Translations under genes and position numbers: made by a program
Notes under the pieces: model-generated
Told to the model about the DNA's origin: nothing
What the model saw: only the letters and a program-made list of their open reading frames with translations
Database searches by the model: none
Source: Maribacter aquimaris
GTDB taxonomy: Bacteria > Bacteroidota > Bacteroidia > Flavobacteriales > Flavobacteriaceae
Direction of reading: 5' to 3'
Assembly (NCBI RefSeq): GCF_014596745.1
Contig: NZ_JABTCF010000001.1
Coordinates: forward strand, 124,001-188,000
Length of the DNA: 64,000 nt
Part shown: positions 1 to 9,077 of the stretch, in pieces
Position numbering within the stretch: the first letter of the stretch is position 1
Layout: every line of letters starts with the position of its first letter

Positions 1-69
1 ACCATATTATTTTTGTTTAGTTGATTACGTAATTAAAATACAAAAATTATGGCAGTTATAATTAAACTG

Positions 70-77
70 TAATTTTG
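70..77 (+). promoter_or_regulatory. Candidate -7 element for truA
   Basis: TAATTTTG fits the Bacteroidota -7 consensus TAnnTTTG and ends 17 nt before the truA ATG. No clear -33 TTG was seen at the expected spacing, so this rests on the -7 box alone. Confidence 0.4.
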
Positions 78-94
78 GGGCAAATAATTCACCA

Positions 95-880
95 ATGAGG
101 CAGCAACGGTTTTACTATTTGATCAATGTCCAATATTTGGGTTTTAGGTTCAGTGGTTGGCAAAAACAACCCGGCCAAAAAACCATCGAAGGTATGATCA
201 CCAAGACCCTAAAGTTTATTATGCCCAATGTTCAGTTCAAGATATTGGGTGCCGGACGAACGGACTCAAAGGTCTCTGCCTTGGATGCCGCATTTGAGCT
301 TTTCATAAACGATGTACCTATTAAGGACCATGCCGTTTTCTTGGAGCTTTTCAATGAAAATTTACCTTCCGATATTAGGGTGACAGGAATCAAGCAAGTA
401 GATGAATCCTTTAACATCATTAAAGATCCTAAAACCAAGGAATACATTTATCTTTTTTCTTTCGGTTCAAAGAACCACCCTTTCAGTGCCCCGTTTATCA
501 CTAATATCCTTGAAAATTTGGATTTGCAGGCCATGGTCAAGGCCACATCCTTTTTTGTGGGTTCCCATGATTTCACCTCCTACACGGTGAAAGCCCAAAA
601 AAACAAACAACGATTACGGACCATAGAAGTATGCGAAATTCGGGAAAATACCCTTTTTAAGGCCAATTTTTTTCCTGAAAAATCCTATGCACTCCACATT
701 AAAGGGAAAGGATTCATGAGATATCAGATACGAATGATCATGGGAGCCTTGATCCAATTGGGAAAAGGGGAGTTGTCCATGAATGATATCGAGGAATCCC
801 TTTCCTCCCCCGGTTCCTTAAAACTGACAAGTGTCGCCCCTGGGTCAGGACTCATGTTGCATAGCATAGAATTCAGATAA
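95..880 (+). CDS. truA: tRNA pseudouridine synthase A-like protein
   Basis: 261 aa, the usual TruA length. TruA isomerises uridines 38-40 of the tRNA anticodon arm in the cytoplasm. The catalytic Asp is in GAGRTD (D57), and the C-terminal half has the family block GKGFMRYQIRMIMGAL. The residues after the catalytic motif read SKVSALDAAF instead of the classical AGVHA, so the usual His is absent; this suggests a diverged TruA-type paralogue. It starts at an ATG 17 nt after a good -7 box and is followed by corA in the same direction after 47 nt. Family assignment is firm; which tRNA positions it modifies is less certain. Confidence 0.85.
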   Translation: MRQQRFYYLINVQYLGFRFSGWQKQPGQKTIEGMITKTLKFIMPNVQFKILGAGRTDSKVSALDAAFELFINDVPIKDHAVFLELFNENLPSDIRVTGIKQVDESFNIIKDPKTKEYIYLFSFGSKNHPFSAPFITNILENLDLQAMVKATSFFVGSHDFTSYTVKAQKNKQRLRTIEVCEIRENTLFKANFFPEKSYALHIKGKGFMRYQIRMIMGALIQLGKGELSMNDIEESLSSPGSLKLTSVAPGSGLMLHSIEFR

Positions 881-927
881 AGGAAAGACCTCTATTACTT
901 TTAGTATATTTATATAAATATCGTTAC

Positions 928-2007
928 ATGGCCAAAAAGAAGGACGTTTTAAAAAGACAATTCAAAAGACATAAAAAAGTTGGTAAAGCCCCTGGAACGA
1001 TAACCTATATGGGGCATCGGGAAGCCGTTGAGACCAAGGTCACGATTATTGAGTATACCGATAGTCTTCATAAAATCCATTATCCCGGGGATGTTGGGCA
1101 AATTGTCGCCCATAAGGATACCCCTACAACCTCATGGGTCAATATCGTAGGTTTAAGTGATGAGTCTTTTATTGAAAAGGTAGGTTTCCACTTTGGTTTA
1201 AATTCATTGATTCTTGAAGACATCGTAAATACCCAACAGCGTCCGAAAATCGACGAATACGAGGATTATATTTTTGGGACATTCAGAATGGTCTACATCA
1301 ATGACAATAATGAATTGATCGGGGAACATGTAGCCATGGTGCTCATGCAAAATTGTGTATTGGTCTTTCAAGAACTTGATTATGATGTTTTTAATGGGGT
1401 CAGGGATAGAATAAGTGCTAAATCGGGACGGATCAGAACCAAAGACTCCGATTATTTGTTTTTTGCGCTGTTGGATTCCATCATAGATAATTACTTTGTC
1501 GTTTTGGAACATATTAGTCACAAGATTGAAACCTTGGAAGATGAGCTCTATGAAAATCCCACCCCTGAGGTAGCCCGTAACATACAACAGTTAAAAAAGG
1601 AAGTCCTTAAAATACGCCAATGGATTTTCCCGGTAAAAGAACTTGTAGGTCGATTGATCGATTCTGAAAATCCGCTGATCAGTAAGGATACCAAATTTTT
1701 CCTAAGGGATGCCCTTGATCATTCCTTTGAAATTAACGAGAGCTTGCAGATTTATCGTGAAATGGCCATGAGTTTAATGGAAATGTACATGAGCAATATG
1801 AGCAACAAGATGAATGAGGTCATGAAGGTCCTCACGATTATGTCCTCTATCTTTATTCCATTGACTTTTATTGCCGGTATCTATGGAATGAACTTTTCAC
1901 ATATGCCAGAACTACATTGGAAATATGGTTATTTCCTCATTTGGGGCATAATGATTGTCGTATTTATCGGGATGGTATTCTTTTTCAAAAAGAAAAATTG
2001 GTTATAA
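928..2007 (+). CDS. corA: CorA-type magnesium/cobalt transporter
   Basis: 359 aa, typical for CorA. CorA forms a pentameric inner-membrane channel for Mg2+ (also Co2+ and Ni2+). A long acidic cytoplasmic N-terminal domain is followed by a coiled stalk helix around residues 195-300 and two C-terminal membrane helices. The signature YGMNF closes the first helix and is followed by the short loop SHMPEL. The second helix ends in a basic tail (KKKNW). It lies 47 nt downstream of truA and may be co-transcribed with it. The convergent cysM ends 17 nt away. No odd features. Confidence 0.95.
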   Translation: MAKKKDVLKRQFKRHKKVGKAPGTITYMGHREAVETKVTIIEYTDSLHKIHYPGDVGQIVAHKDTPTTSWVNIVGLSDESFIEKVGFHFGLNSLILEDIVNTQQRPKIDEYEDYIFGTFRMVYINDNNELIGEHVAMVLMQNCVLVFQELDYDVFNGVRDRISAKSGRIRTKDSDYLFFALLDSIIDNYFVVLEHISHKIETLEDELYENPTPEVARNIQQLKKEVLKIRQWIFPVKELVGRLIDSENPLISKDTKFFLRDALDHSFEINESLQIYREMAMSLMEMYMSNMSNKMNEVMKVLTIMSSIFIPLTFIAGIYGMNFSHMPELHWKYGYFLIWGIMIVVFIGMVFFFKKKNWL

Positions 2008-2023
2008 CTCGGATACTTTCCCA

Positions 2024-2908
2024 TTAATCGAACAAATCGGAGGAAAGATACCGGTCTCCCCGATCACAAATGATAGATACAATGGTTCCTTTATCCAGGG
2101 TGGCCGCTAATTTTAACGCCGCCATTGTAGCGCCGCCACTGCTCATCCCTGCAAAAATACCTTCTTCTTTTGCCAGTTTTCTAGCCATTTCCCTAGCTTC
2201 TTCGGCACTAATCTCTATGACCTGATCAACTTTACTTGCATCGAATATTTTGGGGAGGTAGGCTTCGGGCCATTTTCGTATGCCCGGAATACTCGAACCA
2301 TCGGTAGGCTGTACGCCGACAATCTGTATGTTTTCATTCTGTTCCTTTAAATACGTAGAGGTACCCATAATTGTTCCTGTGGTTCCCATCGATGACACAA
2401 AATGGGTGATTTCCCCTTCCGTATCATTCCATATTTCCGGTCCAGTCGTTTTATAATGGGCTTTCCAATTGTCCTCATTGGAGAATTGGTTCAACATAAT
2501 ATAGCCCTCATTCCTTACCTTGGCCTCCGCATAATCCCTAGCGCCTTCAATCCCTATATCTGAAGGGGTAAGTGTAACCTTGGCACCATAGGCACGCATG
2601 GTCTGCACCCGCTCCTTGGTAGAGTTCTCTGGCATGACCAATTCAATATTGAGTCCGTAAATACCCGCTATCAAAGCCAAGGCAATACCCGTATTACCAC
2701 TTGTAGCCTCAATAAGCTTGGAATCCTTGGTGATGGTACCCTTTTCCAAACCAGCATTTATCATATTATAAGCTGCCCTATCCTTAACACTACCTCCAGG
2801 GTTGTGACCCTCCATTTTAAAAAGCAGTTTTACATTGGGATTTGTATTCAGGACCTGTGATGCAATAAGAGGGGTATTTCCAATGGTGTCGAGTATACTC
2901 TTAGACAT
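2024..2908 (-). CDS. cysM: Cysteine synthase (PLP-dependent O-acetylserine sulfhydrylase)
   Basis: 294 aa. Condenses O-acetylserine with sulfide (or thiosulfate for the B type) to make cysteine. The PLP lysine is K42 in GGSVKDRAA. The substrate loop is TSGNTG (about 70-74), the phosphate-binding loop is GTTGT, and a late SSGG motif is present. The short length and C-terminal end resemble CysM more than CysK. Its ATG overlaps the stop of the upstream serine acetyltransferase gene by 8 nt, so the two are translationally coupled and catalyse consecutive steps. The enzyme family is certain; the M versus K subtype is an inference. Confidence 0.9.
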   Translation of the reverse strand: MSKSILDTIGNTPLIASQVLNTNPNVKLLFKMEGHNPGGSVKDRAAYNMINAGLEKGTITKDSKLIEATSGNTGIALALIAGIYGLNIELVMPENSTKERVQTMRAYGAKVTLTPSDIGIEGARDYAEAKVRNEGYIMLNQFSNEDNWKAHYKTTGPEIWNDTEGEITHFVSSMGTTGTIMGTSTYLKEQNENIQIVGVQPTDGSSIPGIRKWPEAYLPKIFDASKVDQVIEISAEEAREMARKLAKEEGIFAGMSSGGATMAALKLAATLDKGTIVSIICDRGDRYLSSDLFD

Positions 2909-3692
2909 TTGTTGCTGTTTTGATTTTGATTATCGGTGTGTTCAAGACCGTTGAATTTGGGGGTACCGAAGATGTTACCCAAGCATTACCTCCAATGACA
3001 CTGTTGGCCCCTATAACTGTTTCGCCACCCAGTATGGTAGCATTGGCATAAATAGTGACGTTATCCTCAATGGTCGGGTGTCTTTTTGTTTTCTTTAAAT
3101 CCTTGGCAACATACAAAGCCCCAAGGGTAACCCCTTGATAAACCTTTACATTGTTCATTATTATGGCCGATTCGCCTATGACAACCCCTGTAGCGTGATC
3201 AATAAAGAATGATTTTCCAATGTGGGCACCCGGATTGATATCAACACCTGTTTTACTATGGGCATATTCGGTCATCAACCTTGGGACCAACGGAAAACCC
3301 AATTGATATAACTCATGGGCCAATCTGTAAATAGCGATGGCATAAAACCCCGGATATGCCATATAAACCTCCTCTATCGACATGGAGGCAGGGTCGCAAT
3401 CAACAATGGCCTCTGCATCCAGGTTCAGGCTTTCAAGCACATTGGGTAAGGATTCCAAATACCCTTGCCATATCTTACTACATGGGTTCTCGCATTCCCA
3501 ACAAGCCAATTTGGCCAATTCCTCAAAATCGGTTTTCAAGATTTTTAAATTCCCTTCGACAGGGGTATCTATATCAAAAAGGGTATAAAACAGTTTATTG
3601 GTGAACAATTCAACCTTTTCCTTTAAGGCAAACCTTAGATTGGGTTGTTTTTTGTGCTGTTTTATTTTATCGATTACTGATTGCTGGTCCAT
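2901..3692 (-). CDS. cysE: Serine O-acetyltransferase
   Basis: 263 aa. Makes O-acetylserine from serine and acetyl-CoA, the first committed step of cysteine synthesis. An alpha-helical N-terminal domain is followed from about residue 150 by a left-handed beta-helix of hexapeptide repeats: [19 protein letters not shown], then [19 protein letters not shown]. Active-site histidines are in IDHATG and in the KRHPTIED loop. Overlap with cysM and the same strand indicate a two-gene cysteine operon. The gene upstream (3788) is divergent across 95 nt, which must hold the promoter. Confidence 0.93.
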   Translation of the reverse strand: MDQQSVIDKIKQHKKQPNLRFALKEKVELFTNKLFYTLFDIDTPVEGNLKILKTDFEELAKLACWECENPCSKIWQGYLESLPNVLESLNLDAEAIVDCDPASMSIEEVYMAYPGFYAIAIYRLAHELYQLGFPLVPRLMTEYAHSKTGVDINPGAHIGKSFFIDHATGVVIGESAIIMNNVKVYQGVTLGALYVAKDLKKTKRHPTIEDNVTIYANATILGGETVIGANSVIGGNAWVTSSVPPNSTVLNTPIIKIKTATNV

Positions 3693-3787
3693 TCGGTGTT
3701 GATTTCGAAATCTAAATTAATCATTATTTTAAAAGGAGTTTGTTCCATTTGGTTAACTTTAGCTTAAAATAACCTCAGATAAGTCGT

Positions 3788-4468
3788 ATGCAAAACGCAG
3801 TAATTACTAAAGAAGTGTTTTTATTCTTAAAGGAGTTGGAACAAAACAACGCGAGGGAATGGTTTACCGAAAACAAAGACAGGTTTAAAGAATTGCAGTC
3901 CAGCGTAAAGGATGTTTTTGGTATTCTTATGGAAAAAATGAAACAGCATGATGATATTGAAAAGATGAAAATGTTCCGTATTTATAGGGATGTCCGTTTT
4001 TCAAAGAACAAAACGCCGTATAAAACACATTTGGCTGGTTCATACGCTAGGGCAGGGGCAAGATTACGAGGTGGATATTATGTACATATAGCTCCTGGGG
4101 AAAGTTTAATTGCCACAGGATTCTGGAACCCCGAGAAGGAGGACTTATTGCGTATTCGAAAAGAATTGGAATTGGATGCCGAGGAATTCAAGTCCATTAT
4201 TTATGATCCAAAATTTAAAAAAATCTGGGGAAATCTAGTAGGTGAGGAGTTGAAAACGGCCCCAAAAGGATTCGATAAGGAACATCCGGATATAGCCCTG
4301 ATCAGAAAGAAACAATTCATTTTTATCCGAAAATTCACGGATAAGGAAGTACTTTCAAAGGATTTTGTCAATACGGTGGATGAATCATTTAAGCGTATCC
4401 GTCCTTATTTTGACTTAATGAGTGATATTTTAACGACCAATCTCAACGGGGAATCTTTATTGGACTAA
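3788..4468 (+). CDS. DUF2461 domain protein
   Basis: 226 aa, matching the TIGR02453/DUF2461 family. Family features are the opening FLKELEQNNAREWFTENK, the central MFRIYRDVRFSKNKTPYKTH and the GGYYVHIAPGESLIATGFW block. The biochemical function of the family is unknown; it is soluble with no signal peptide. It is divergent from cysE and ends 12 nt inside the 3' end of the convergent gene at 4457-4867, so the two transcripts overlap tail to tail. Confidence 0.85.
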   Translation: MQNAVITKEVFLFLKELEQNNAREWFTENKDRFKELQSSVKDVFGILMEKMKQHDDIEKMKMFRIYRDVRFSKNKTPYKTHLAGSYARAGARLRGGYYVHIAPGESLIATGFWNPEKEDLLRIRKELELDAEEFKSIIYDPKFKKIWGNLVGEELKTAPKGFDKEHPDIALIRKKQFIFIRKFTDKEVLSKDFVNTVDESFKRIRPYFDLMSDILTTNLNGESLLD

Positions 4469-4867
4469 GGTCGGGATCTCGAAAACCTGCATTTGGCTTT
4501 TGATACGTTCGATGACCATATGCATCATGCGTTTGTTCAAGGCCGAGGAATTTTTTATGTAACCTTCATATTCTTCAACCGTAAATTGACCAATGATCAT
4601 CCCTTTTAGGGAATTCCGGAATTTAATATCCTTATGGATGGAATTTTCGATATAGAGCAACTTATTCTCCAAACTTAGTTCATGGTACCTGTTTTTGTGT
4701 TTGATGATATAGTTTTGAAAAACAGCCAGTATAAGATCGTTCTGCAGTTTAATTATAGGACGCATGGTTCGGTTCTGGAATTGTTCATCAGTACTCATTG
4801 ATGGATCCACTTTGGCCGATAAGATTTGTGGACGTATTCGCAAAAGATTATGGGACCTGTCACTCAT
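4457..4867 (-). CDS. Small conserved-looking hypothetical protein
   Basis: 136 aa from the ATG at 4867 (MSDRSHNLLR). A TTG 33 nt upstream keeps the frame open, but the ATG is preferred because protein-like composition starts there. The protein is soluble, helical and basic, with FRNSLKGMIIGQFTVEEY and a C-terminal NKRMMHMVIERIK helix. I recognise it as a flavobacterial hypothetical family and can assign no function; some relatives may carry a 'glyoxalase' label, which nothing here supports. Its 3' end overlaps the convergent DUF2461 gene by 12 nt. Confidence 0.7.
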   Translation of the reverse strand: MSDRSHNLLRIRPQILSAKVDPSMSTDEQFQNRTMRPIIKLQNDLILAVFQNYIIKHKNRYHELSLENKLLYIENSIHKDIKFRNSLKGMIIGQFTVEEYEGYIKNSSALNKRMMHMVIERIKSQMQVFEIPTLVQ

Positions 4868-4948
4868 GTTCCGAAGTTTTAATAAAGATACCTGTTTCAA
4901 TAGCTCCTTCGCACTCCTATTGTTTTAGTTTTTAACGGGGTTATAAAC

Positions 4949-4985
4949 AAAAAAAGGTCATTGGTTGTTTACCAATGACCTTTTT
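4949..4985 (-). terminator. Intrinsic terminator of the BNR-protein gene
   Basis: A perfect 10-bp stem (GGTCATTGGT / ACCAATGACC) with a 5-nt loop is flanked by A and T runs, so it could work both ways. Its position fits the end of the minus-strand gene at 5002-8031. Confidence 0.85.
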
Positions 4986-5001
4986 GATATGGTACGTTCT
5001 G

Positions 5002-8000
5002 CTAATTGTGCTCCAAGAATTCGTCAAACGTCATTAAAGCAAGGGGTTCCTTGGTTTTGAACTTTTTCTTCAATTTTATGAAATCCGATTTTGCCGTTTC
5101 AAATTTTTCAGCGATCATACTTAGGTTTTCCACCTCGGATGATGTTGGCTTATCATAGTTATCGGCTAATTTACTATAGAGATCGGCCATTTTTTCGCGC
5201 AATTGCGGTTCGGCGGAACCCACATAATTATCACCCGTGGTAATGACCAAAGTTTCTTTGAGGTCAATTAATTTACCGGCCATTTTGGAATTCTTATCGA
5301 GCTCTGATTTGGTTATCATTTCATCCAATTCATATACCAGATAGGCCAATTCCTGGGTCATGTCATACATTTTCATGGTGGTCTTGTTCTTAAATTCCCT
5401 TTCTTCGGCCGTTAATGGGGAATTCGTATCATAGATCAATTCAAAAGTATGTTCAAAGGTTTCCTTTCCTTTGGTCATAACCGCTTTGTATGTACCCGCA
5501 GGGACGGATGGGGACGTAAATCCACCGAAAGAAAATGTCTTTCCCTTGGCAATTTTGGGTTGTTTGATTTTTCCGTTCCAGTTTACAATATTGATTCCCT
5601 TCGATTTACCTGGACCCAACTCAATAACGGTATTACCTTCCATATCCTGGATCTCCATATTCATTTTGCCAAACGTATGCCTTTTCTTTAGGAAATACTT
5701 GATTTGGGCATCTTTGGTTTTGTTGCGCCCCACGAATTGTGTTTCTATTCCAAAATTACCCGAAAAACTACTTTCTTCGTTGATAACGGTAGGCTTGCTG
5801 GCAAAGAAATGTACGTTCTTGTTCAATACTTCTTCGTCGAGATCCCTAAGTGGGGAAATATCGTCAATAATGATGACGCCCCTACCGTGGGTACCCATAA
5901 CCAAGTCATTGGTCTGCTTCTGCAATTCAATATAATGAACGGCTACCGATGGCATGTTATTGGTGAATTTTTTCCAATTTTTTCCACCATCTATGGTGAT
6001 ATACAGCCCAAATTCTGTCCCTAGGAACAATAAATCGGGATTTACATAATCTTCTTGGATATTGCGGACAATACCAACCACATCATCTGTGATGATACTC
6101 TTCCAGGATTTACCAAAGTCGGTCGTTTTATAGGTGTAAGGACGCATGTCATTTTGGGTATGCCCCTCAAAAACTGCATAGGCCGTTCCTTTATTGAAGA
6201 CACTGGCTTCTATATGGTATGTCCATGTGTTTTTAGGAAGACCGGTAATATTCACAACGGTATTTGTCCATGATTTCCCTCCATCTTGGGTTACCTGAAC
6301 ATTGCCATCGTCTGTACCTACCCAAATCACATCCCCATCAAGAGGTGATTCCGCTATTGTAAAGATGGTGGTATGGTTTTCTGCCCCGGAATTATCCTTG
6401 GACAATCCTCCTGAATCCTCCTGTGCCTGCTTGGCAGGGTCATTCGTGGTTAAATCGGGTGAGATGATTTTCCATGTATCCCCCATATCTTCCGATTTGT
6501 GCAGGAATTGACTCCCCATGTAAAAGCGATCAGGTTGATGGGCACTGATAGCCATGGGGGCATTCCAGTTGAATCGCAGTTTGGCAATACCTTTGGAGGG
6601 TAGGGGCTGAATGGTTTTTGTAAGATTTCTATCCACATCAATACGCCAAACGTTCGCTGCACCCTGCATTTCGGAATAGATAATGTTTTTGGATGGATGT
6701 TTTAAGACCCGGAAGCCATCACCATATCCCACAGAATTCCAATCCCGGGCCTCTACGCCGCCAGGGGAGGAGGAGGGGCCATACCAAGAACCGTTATCCT
6801 GTAGGCCTCCATATACATTATATGGGGTTTCATTATCTACACTTATGTGGTAAAATTGTGATAGCGGAAGGTTTTCCACAATTTCCATATTGGTACCACC
6901 ATCCCAAGAACGATAAACACCACCATCGGTACCGACATACATAATATCGGAATCCTTAATACTAAAAGCGATATCATGGATATCACTATGCATATTCCCA
7001 AGGTTCTTGAATGTTTTTCCTCCGTCCCTGGAAATAGAACCACTAAGGCCACCCTTAACAATCACATTTTCATCCCGGGGGTCAACGACAATCCTTGAAA
7101 AATAAAAAGGTCTAACCGTAATACCAAAATCATTGTTCAATTGTTTCCATGAATTTCCAGCATCATCACTGCGATATAAACCTTTACGTTCATCTTTTTC
7201 CGCCTCGATTACGGTATATAGTACTTTGGGGTTCGAAGGAGCCACGGCAATCCCCAATCTTCCTAATTTTCCGGAAGGAAAACCGTTGTGTATTTTGTTC
7301 CAAGTCGCACCACCATCAGTTGATTTGTATAAAGCACTAGTATCACCCCCGGACTCGAAACTCCAACCCGTACGTCTAAATTCCCACATCGAGGCATAGA
7401 GAACATTGGGGTCAATGGGGTCCATGATCAAATCGGCACAACCGGTTTTAGGATTTACGTATAACAATTTTTTCCAAGTTTCCCCGGCATCCAATGATTT
7501 ATAGACACCCCTTTCTTCACTATCGCCCCAAAGTGCTCCCAAAACGGCAACATAAACTTCGTTCGGATTTTTGGGATTGACAATGATATTGGCGATACGT
7601 TCAGATTTGTCGAATCCAAGTTTTTTCCAATTGGCCCCTCCATCTATCGACTTATACAGTCCATCACCAAAGGAAACACTATTTCGGGTCCACGTTTCCC
7701 CTGTCCCTACATAAATGGTATTATCCGGGTCATTGGGGTCTAAGGCAACCGCCCCTATTGATTGGCAATAGTCATCGAAAATAGGGTTGAAGGTAGAACC
7801 CGCATCGTTGGATTTCCATACACCACCCCCTGCGGTCCCTGCATAAATTATCCTACTATTGGTCGGATGCACTTCCATATCGTTTATTCGTCCGCTCATA
7901 AGAGCCGGACCAATATGCCTAGCGGTCATATCACCGAACAAGGCTTTACCGTCGTTATTTATGTCTTGTGCATTTACTGAATACAGTCCGACCAGGCCCC

Positions 8001-8031
8001 AAAGGGCTACTAGGGATAACAATTGTTTCAT
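5002..8031 (-). CDS. Secreted VPS10/BNR-repeat beta-propeller protein
   Basis: 1009 aa. A Sec signal peptide ends at VNAQ (about residue 21). From residue 30 to 700 there are repeated sialidase-type Asp-box/BNR motifs such as S(N/I)DGGxxW, seen at GVWKSNDAGSTF, GLYKSIDGGANW, GVYKSLDAGETW, ALYKSTDGGATW and QVTQDGGKSW. The fold is therefore a sortilin/photosystem-stability type propeller, probably two propellers. After about 720 comes a beta-rich domain and then a helical C-terminal region ending in FDEFLEHN. Function is unknown; relatives are common in marine Flavobacteriia next to secreted peptidases, as here. It is monocistronic with terminators on both sides. Confidence 0.85.
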   Translation of the reverse strand: MKQLLSLVALWGLVGLYSVNAQDINNDGKALFGDMTARHIGPALMSGRINDMEVHPTNSRIIYAGTAGGGVWKSNDAGSTFNPIFDDYCQSIGAVALDPNDPDNTIYVGTGETWTRNSVSFGDGLYKSIDGGANWKKLGFDKSERIANIIVNPKNPNEVYVAVLGALWGDSEERGVYKSLDAGETWKKLLYVNPKTGCADLIMDPIDPNVLYASMWEFRRTGWSFESGGDTSALYKSTDGGATWNKIHNGFPSGKLGRLGIAVAPSNPKVLYTVIEAEKDERKGLYRSDDAGNSWKQLNNDFGITVRPFYFSRIVVDPRDENVIVKGGLSGSISRDGGKTFKNLGNMHSDIHDIAFSIKDSDIMYVGTDGGVYRSWDGGTNMEIVENLPLSQFYHISVDNETPYNVYGGLQDNGSWYGPSSSPGGVEARDWNSVGYGDGFRVLKHPSKNIIYSEMQGAANVWRIDVDRNLTKTIQPLPSKGIAKLRFNWNAPMAISAHQPDRFYMGSQFLHKSEDMGDTWKIISPDLTTNDPAKQAQEDSGGLSKDNSGAENHTTIFTIAESPLDGDVIWVGTDDGNVQVTQDGGKSWTNTVVNITGLPKNTWTYHIEASVFNKGTAYAVFEGHTQNDMRPYTYKTTDFGKSWKSIITDDVVGIVRNIQEDYVNPDLLFLGTEFGLYITIDGGKNWKKFTNNMPSVAVHYIELQKQTNDLVMGTHGRGVIIIDDISPLRDLDEEVLNKNVHFFASKPTVINEESSFSGNFGIETQFVGRNKTKDAQIKYFLKKRHTFGKMNMEIQDMEGNTVIELGPGKSKGINIVNWNGKIKQPKIAKGKTFSFGGFTSPSVPAGTYKAVMTKGKETFEHTFELIYDTNSPLTAEEREFKNKTTMKMYDMTQELAYLVYELDEMITKSELDKNSKMAGKLIDLKETLVITTGDNYVGSAEPQLREKMADLYSKLADNYDKPTSSEVENLSMIAEKFETAKSDFIKLKKKFKTKEPLALMTFDEFLEHN

Positions 8032-8050
8032 TTAAGGATGGTTTTAGATA

Positions 8051-8080
8051 AAAAAAGCCCTTAAATAAAGGGCTTTTTAA
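8051..8080 (-). terminator. Intrinsic terminator of the LolA-like gene
   Basis: AAAAAGCCCTT pairs with AAGGGCTTTTT around a 5-nt loop, with A/T tails on both sides. It lies just downstream of the minus-strand gene at 8099-8866 and upstream of the BNR gene. Confidence 0.85.
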
Positions 8081-8098
8081 TGTTGTGTTTATTATTTA

Positions 8099-8866
8099 TT
8101 ATTTTTCCTCTACTGCCATCACCTCTGGAAATACGAAGGAGGACTCTTCCACTGTGGGATTCAAGACAATGGATTCTATGGTTAAGGGACTACCGGGCTG
8201 ACCTTTTACCCCTTGGGTCATTGAAAAAGGAAAATACAGTCCATCGACTTCCTGATAATCGCTAAAGGTCACTTCTTGTACCATTCCTTTGGCCTGACCT
8301 GATTTTACTTCGGATTGCACGGCAATAGGTACAAAGTTCTCCGTATCAAAATAATAAAATGATACATCTTCTTCCTTTTTACCATCTACTGTTATAGGTT
8401 CCTTGGTCAATTTTATTTTATAGGTCTCCGTACCTTCTATGGTTTCATTGCCCAATAATTCCACGGTATACCCTTTTTCCTTATAATCTATAAACGAATC
8501 AGGGAAGTCATTGGAGTTCAATTTAAAATTGGCAGTAGCCTCTGCATCACTTTTTTCTGGCTTCATGGTCATAAAATTGTGGCTCCATAAAGTTTCCCCA
8601 TCAAAAACACCCTGCTTTATCTCTTTTCCTTGGAAGTTGATAATGGTCATTTGTTTACCATCGCTAAATTGTAGGATTTCCAAAGGAATTTCCATTCCCT
8701 GTTGATTGACTTTTGCAACCATCTTGATACCCTCTACACTTTTAAGCTTTTCCAATCCACCGATATTTTCAAAATAATTATCAAGGATCTCATCGGCGGT
8801 TTGTGCGCTTAAGGGAGCAATACAAGTAATGGCGAATATTGCAATACATAGTTTTAGTGTTTTCAT
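8099..8866 (-). CDS. LolA-like outer-membrane lipoprotein-sorting protein
   Basis: 255 aa with a Sec signal peptide (cleavage near LSAQ, residue 22). The mature part opens with ADEILDNYFENIGGLEKLKS, followed by beta strands of the LolA/LppX half-barrel type (FDGETLWSHN, GYTVELLGNETIEGTETYKI, FVPIAVQSEVKSG, SDYQEVDGLYFPF). Bacteroidota carry many such LolA-like periplasmic proteins, and few are characterised. It is probably a periplasmic lipid or lipoprotein binder rather than the housekeeping LolA. It is a single-gene unit bounded by terminators. Confidence 0.7.
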   Translation of the reverse strand: MKTLKLCIAIFAITCIAPLSAQTADEILDNYFENIGGLEKLKSVEGIKMVAKVNQQGMEIPLEILQFSDGKQMTIINFQGKEIKQGVFDGETLWSHNFMTMKPEKSDAEATANFKLNSNDFPDSFIDYKEKGYTVELLGNETIEGTETYKIKLTKEPITVDGKKEEDVSFYYFDTENFVPIAVQSEVKSGQAKGMVQEVTFSDYQEVDGLYFPFSMTQGVKGQPGSPLTIESIVLNPTVEESSFVFPEVMAVEEK

Positions 8867-9077
8867 TGTTAGCGTTTTTAATTTATTGTTTGATTAGTAT
8901 CAAATATAAAGGGAATGTTACATTATATTTATTCTTATCACATAAATTAACAAGAATTGTCCTAATAATCCACTAGTGTCAATTAACAAATACAGCTAAT
9001 TAATGTGCGCGAAGTCTTCCTTTGCCTTTTGGGTAAAAATGTTACCCAGCCTACCTTATATAAAGGTGAAATTTAAA

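Noticed and set aside
5449-7399. Plus-strand ORFs inside the BNR-protein gene
   Set aside because: They are antisense shadows of a long, repeat-rich coding sequence, without start signals or motifs of their own.
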